64,000 bases of DNA from JBBECJ01 sp963763325 (GTDB lineage: Bacteria > Chloroflexota > Chloroflexia > Thermomicrobiales > CFX8): the NCBI GenBank assembly GCA_963763325.1, contig CAVXOL010000019.1:1-64000 (forward strand), written 5' to 3'. Positions within the stretch are counted from its first letter, which is position 1, and every line of letters starts with the position of its first letter. The notes below the pieces were generated by a model that was given only the letters and a program-made list of their open reading frames with translations, made no database searches and had not been told where the DNA came from. A program made the translations under genes and the position numbers. Of this stretch, positions 62,528 through 64,000 are shown one piece after another.

Positions 62528-62569
62528 TTCGCACACTACATCCCGGTGTGCGAAAGTGTGTATCGGGAT
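62528..62569 (+). promoter_or_regulatory. Predicted H-type pseudoknot upstream of a secreted protein gene
   Basis: Stem 1 pairs TTCGCACAC (62528-62536) with GTGTGCGAA (62546-62554). The loop of stem 1 holds ATCCCG (62540-62545), which pairs with CGGGAT (62564-62569). Connecting loops are 3, 0 and 9 bases, which suits an H-type pseudoknot. It lies about 107 bases before the next start codon. Whether it is transcribed is not known. Confidence 0.4.
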
Positions 62570-62676
62570 TCTTTCCGAGCGTGCGATTTGCGTCAGCAAG
62601 GTTTGAATTGAGATCGGATCGCACTGGCGCGAGGGTTCCGAGCAGCGTAGACCAAACATTGGGGGAAGGGAACACG

Positions 62677-63837
62677 ATGACACCGCAATTGCGAACCATC
62701 GTCGGAACGATCGCAGTCCTTGCGTTACTCCTCAGCGTTGTCATCACTGTCAACACCGGACGGGCCGTCGCCCCACAGCCCGGCGCAATCGAGCGCACGT
62801 GGCAGCGGACCGACAAGCCCGTCGACGATCTGCAAGCCATCCGCACCTGGATGTGGGGACCAGACGCATTCACCCCGGCCTTTTCCGAGCCCTACGCCCA
62901 GTCGCCAGGTGGCATGCGAACGGTCCAGTACTACGACAAGTCCCGGATGGAAATCACCAACCCGAACGCCGTCGACGATGGTGTCTGGTACGTCTCCAAC
63001 GGCCTGCTCGTCGTCGAGATGGTGGATGGCTACATCCAGCATGGCGACCTCGCTGCCCAACGTGACCACTCGCCGGACCCGGCCGGCATCAACATCGCAG
63101 GCGATCCCGGCGAACGACCAACCTACGCCGATATCAGCCGTCTCGCACTGCGCAACGCCGCAGCGGCGACAGTTGGGACGGTCGTGACCGCGACTTATAC
63201 TGAGGACAACACGATCGCCGTTGACCCCGCCTACGCCAACGCTGGCGTCACCGCCGCACAGTACGTCCCCGAAACCGACCACACCGTCGCCTCACCGTTC
63301 TGGTCCTTCATGAATGCCCAAGGCACCGTCTGGGAGAATGGCCAGTACGTGACTGACGCGCTGTTCGAGAATCCCTACTACGCCACCGGCTACCCCATCA
63401 CCGAGGCCTACTGGTCGATTATCGCCGTCGGCAACACCGAGCGCGCGGTCCTCTGGCAATGCTTCGAACGCCGCTGCCTGACCTACACACCGACCAACGA
63501 CCCCGCCTGGCAGGTCGAAGCCGGCAACGTCGGCCGCCACTACTTCTCCTGGCGCTACGACGATAACCCACCAGTGTTCCCAACTCCGGCCGCAACCCAG
63601 ACCGCGCCGACCGCCACCACTACACCCACCCAACCCGCGCCGACCGCAACCCCAACCGAGCCGTCGCAGGCCTGCCACCCGTCGTACCCGGATCACTGCA
63701 TCCCGCCACCACCGCCGGACCTCAACTGCCCGGACATCCCTGCCGCATGGAAGCCGCTGCGTGTCATCCACACCGTTCCCAACCCTGATCCACACGACCT
63801 GGACGGCGACAAGGATGGCTGGGCCTGCACGAGTTAA
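62677..63837 (+). CDS. Secreted protein with Chloroflexota-type repeat domain and excalibur-like C-terminus
   Basis: This 386-residue protein has an N-terminal signal/anchor (IVGTIAVLALLLSVVITV). The central region resembles a surface domain common in Chloroflexota: GTVWENGQYVTDALFENPYYATGYPITEAYW, then LWQCFERRCLTYTPTNDPAW and EAGNVGRHYFSWRY. A Thr/Pro linker (TPAATQTAPTATTTPTQPAPT) follows. The end (CHPSYPDHCIPPPPPDLNC through DPHDLDGDKDGWAC) resembles excalibur calcium-binding domains. ATG 62677 follows GGAAGGG by 6 bases. It lies between tRNA-Thr and a damaged tRNA copy. Confidence 0.82.
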   Translation: MTPQLRTIVGTIAVLALLLSVVITVNTGRAVAPQPGAIERTWQRTDKPVDDLQAIRTWMWGPDAFTPAFSEPYAQSPGGMRTVQYYDKSRMEITNPNAVDDGVWYVSNGLLVVEMVDGYIQHGDLAAQRDHSPDPAGINIAGDPGERPTYADISRLALRNAAAATVGTVVTATYTEDNTIAVDPAYANAGVTAAQYVPETDHTVASPFWSFMNAQGTVWENGQYVTDALFENPYYATGYPITEAYWSIIAVGNTERAVLWQCFERRCLTYTPTNDPAWQVEAGNVGRHYFSWRYDDNPPVFPTPAATQTAPTATTTPTQPAPTATPTEPSQACHPSYPDHCIPPPPPDLNCPDIPAAWKPLRVIHTVPNPDPHDLDGDKDGWACTS

Positions 63838-63949
63838 CTCTCAAACACCGCGTGAACCCAGCGCCCAGTATGCAGCGCGAAATGCGGAATCCGGCCAACC
63901 CGGATTCCACGTCCAGATTGGAATACTGCAATGGGTGAAATCGCGTTCA

Positions 63950-64000
63950 GCCCCCGTAGTTAGAGAGAATGAAGTCGAGAGTTCGAATAGCTTCGTAGGC
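63950..64000 (+). pseudogene. Degenerate tRNA-Thr fragment at the window edge
   Basis: GCCCCCGTAG (63950-63959) matches the 5' acceptor and D-region start of the tRNA at 9 of 10 bases. After a gap of about 21 bases, 63960-64000 matches tRNA positions 62354-62394 at 32 of 41 bases, including TTCGAAT. The D-arm and half of the anticodon arm are deleted, so it is not functional. The sequence ends at the window edge. Confidence 0.75.

Overview
The window is GC-rich, densely coded DNA with many GTG starts and clear Shine-Dalgarno sites. It looks like Chloroflexota, probably near Thermomicrobia/Sphaerobacter. The lineage is inferred from family resemblance: a PimA-like mannosyltransferase beside a CDP-alcohol phosphatidyltransferase, a secreted protein with the Chloroflexota-style 'QCFERRCLTYTP' region, a short SigA-type sigma factor, and many EntS-type MFS paralogues. 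No rRNA, CRISPR array, transposase or phage gene was seen. One tRNA-Thr(GGT) is present, and a degraded copy of it lies at the right edge.

Layout. 0-5.7 kb: mutS, a 2-keto-4-pentenoate hydratase-type gene, gamma-glutamyltransferase and an Mrp ATPase, all interrupted by frameshifts. 5.7-13.3 kb: a lipoprotein, a Gpi18/PIG-V-like mannosyltransferase, an atypical SDR, a PimA-like/CDP-alcohol pair, a ComEC-like MBL protein with DUF3006, and a beta-lactamase-like hydrolase coupled to a Tpx peroxiredoxin. 13.4-20.2 kb: nhaA, an ECF sigma/anti-sigma pair, an ArsN1/Pat acetyltransferase, and an acyl-CoA dehydrogenase with a cupin. 20.3-23.0 kb: a cbiM-(PDGLE)-cbiQ-cbiO metal uptake operon with a promoter and a palindromic operator. 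23.2-29.4 kb: DinB, panE, VOC, SigA-type sigma, Uma2 and MFS genes.

29.7-40.8 kb is the most distinctive region. A DUF2089 regulator heads a tight six-gene operon with three EntS-type MFS exporters interleaved with two beta-repeat 'shadow' proteins (toast-rack/LiaF-like and DUF4097-like). A fourth MFS exporter and a DrrA-type ABC-2 exporter follow in the same direction. The gene content suggests an envelope-stress or drug-export module. XRE and MerR regulators, a VWA protein and a GNAT protein follow.

44-64 kb: an M81 peptidase, MBL hydrolase, peptidase E, VOC, BNR-repeat protein, pentapeptide-repeat protein, YyaL, NrtS, a second acyl-CoA dehydrogenase with a divergent HxlR regulator, two tandem peptide-binding proteins without signal peptides, a hydroxypyruvate-isomerase-like protein, GNAT, MFS, tRNA-Thr and a secreted protein. 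A decayed duplicate of the BNR gene's promoter and 5' end lies upstream of peptidase E.

Many genes are split by single frameshifts while homology continues in another frame, most densely in the first 5.3 kb. I read these mainly as sequencing or assembly indels. Frameshifted genes are therefore given as one span, and each break is described.
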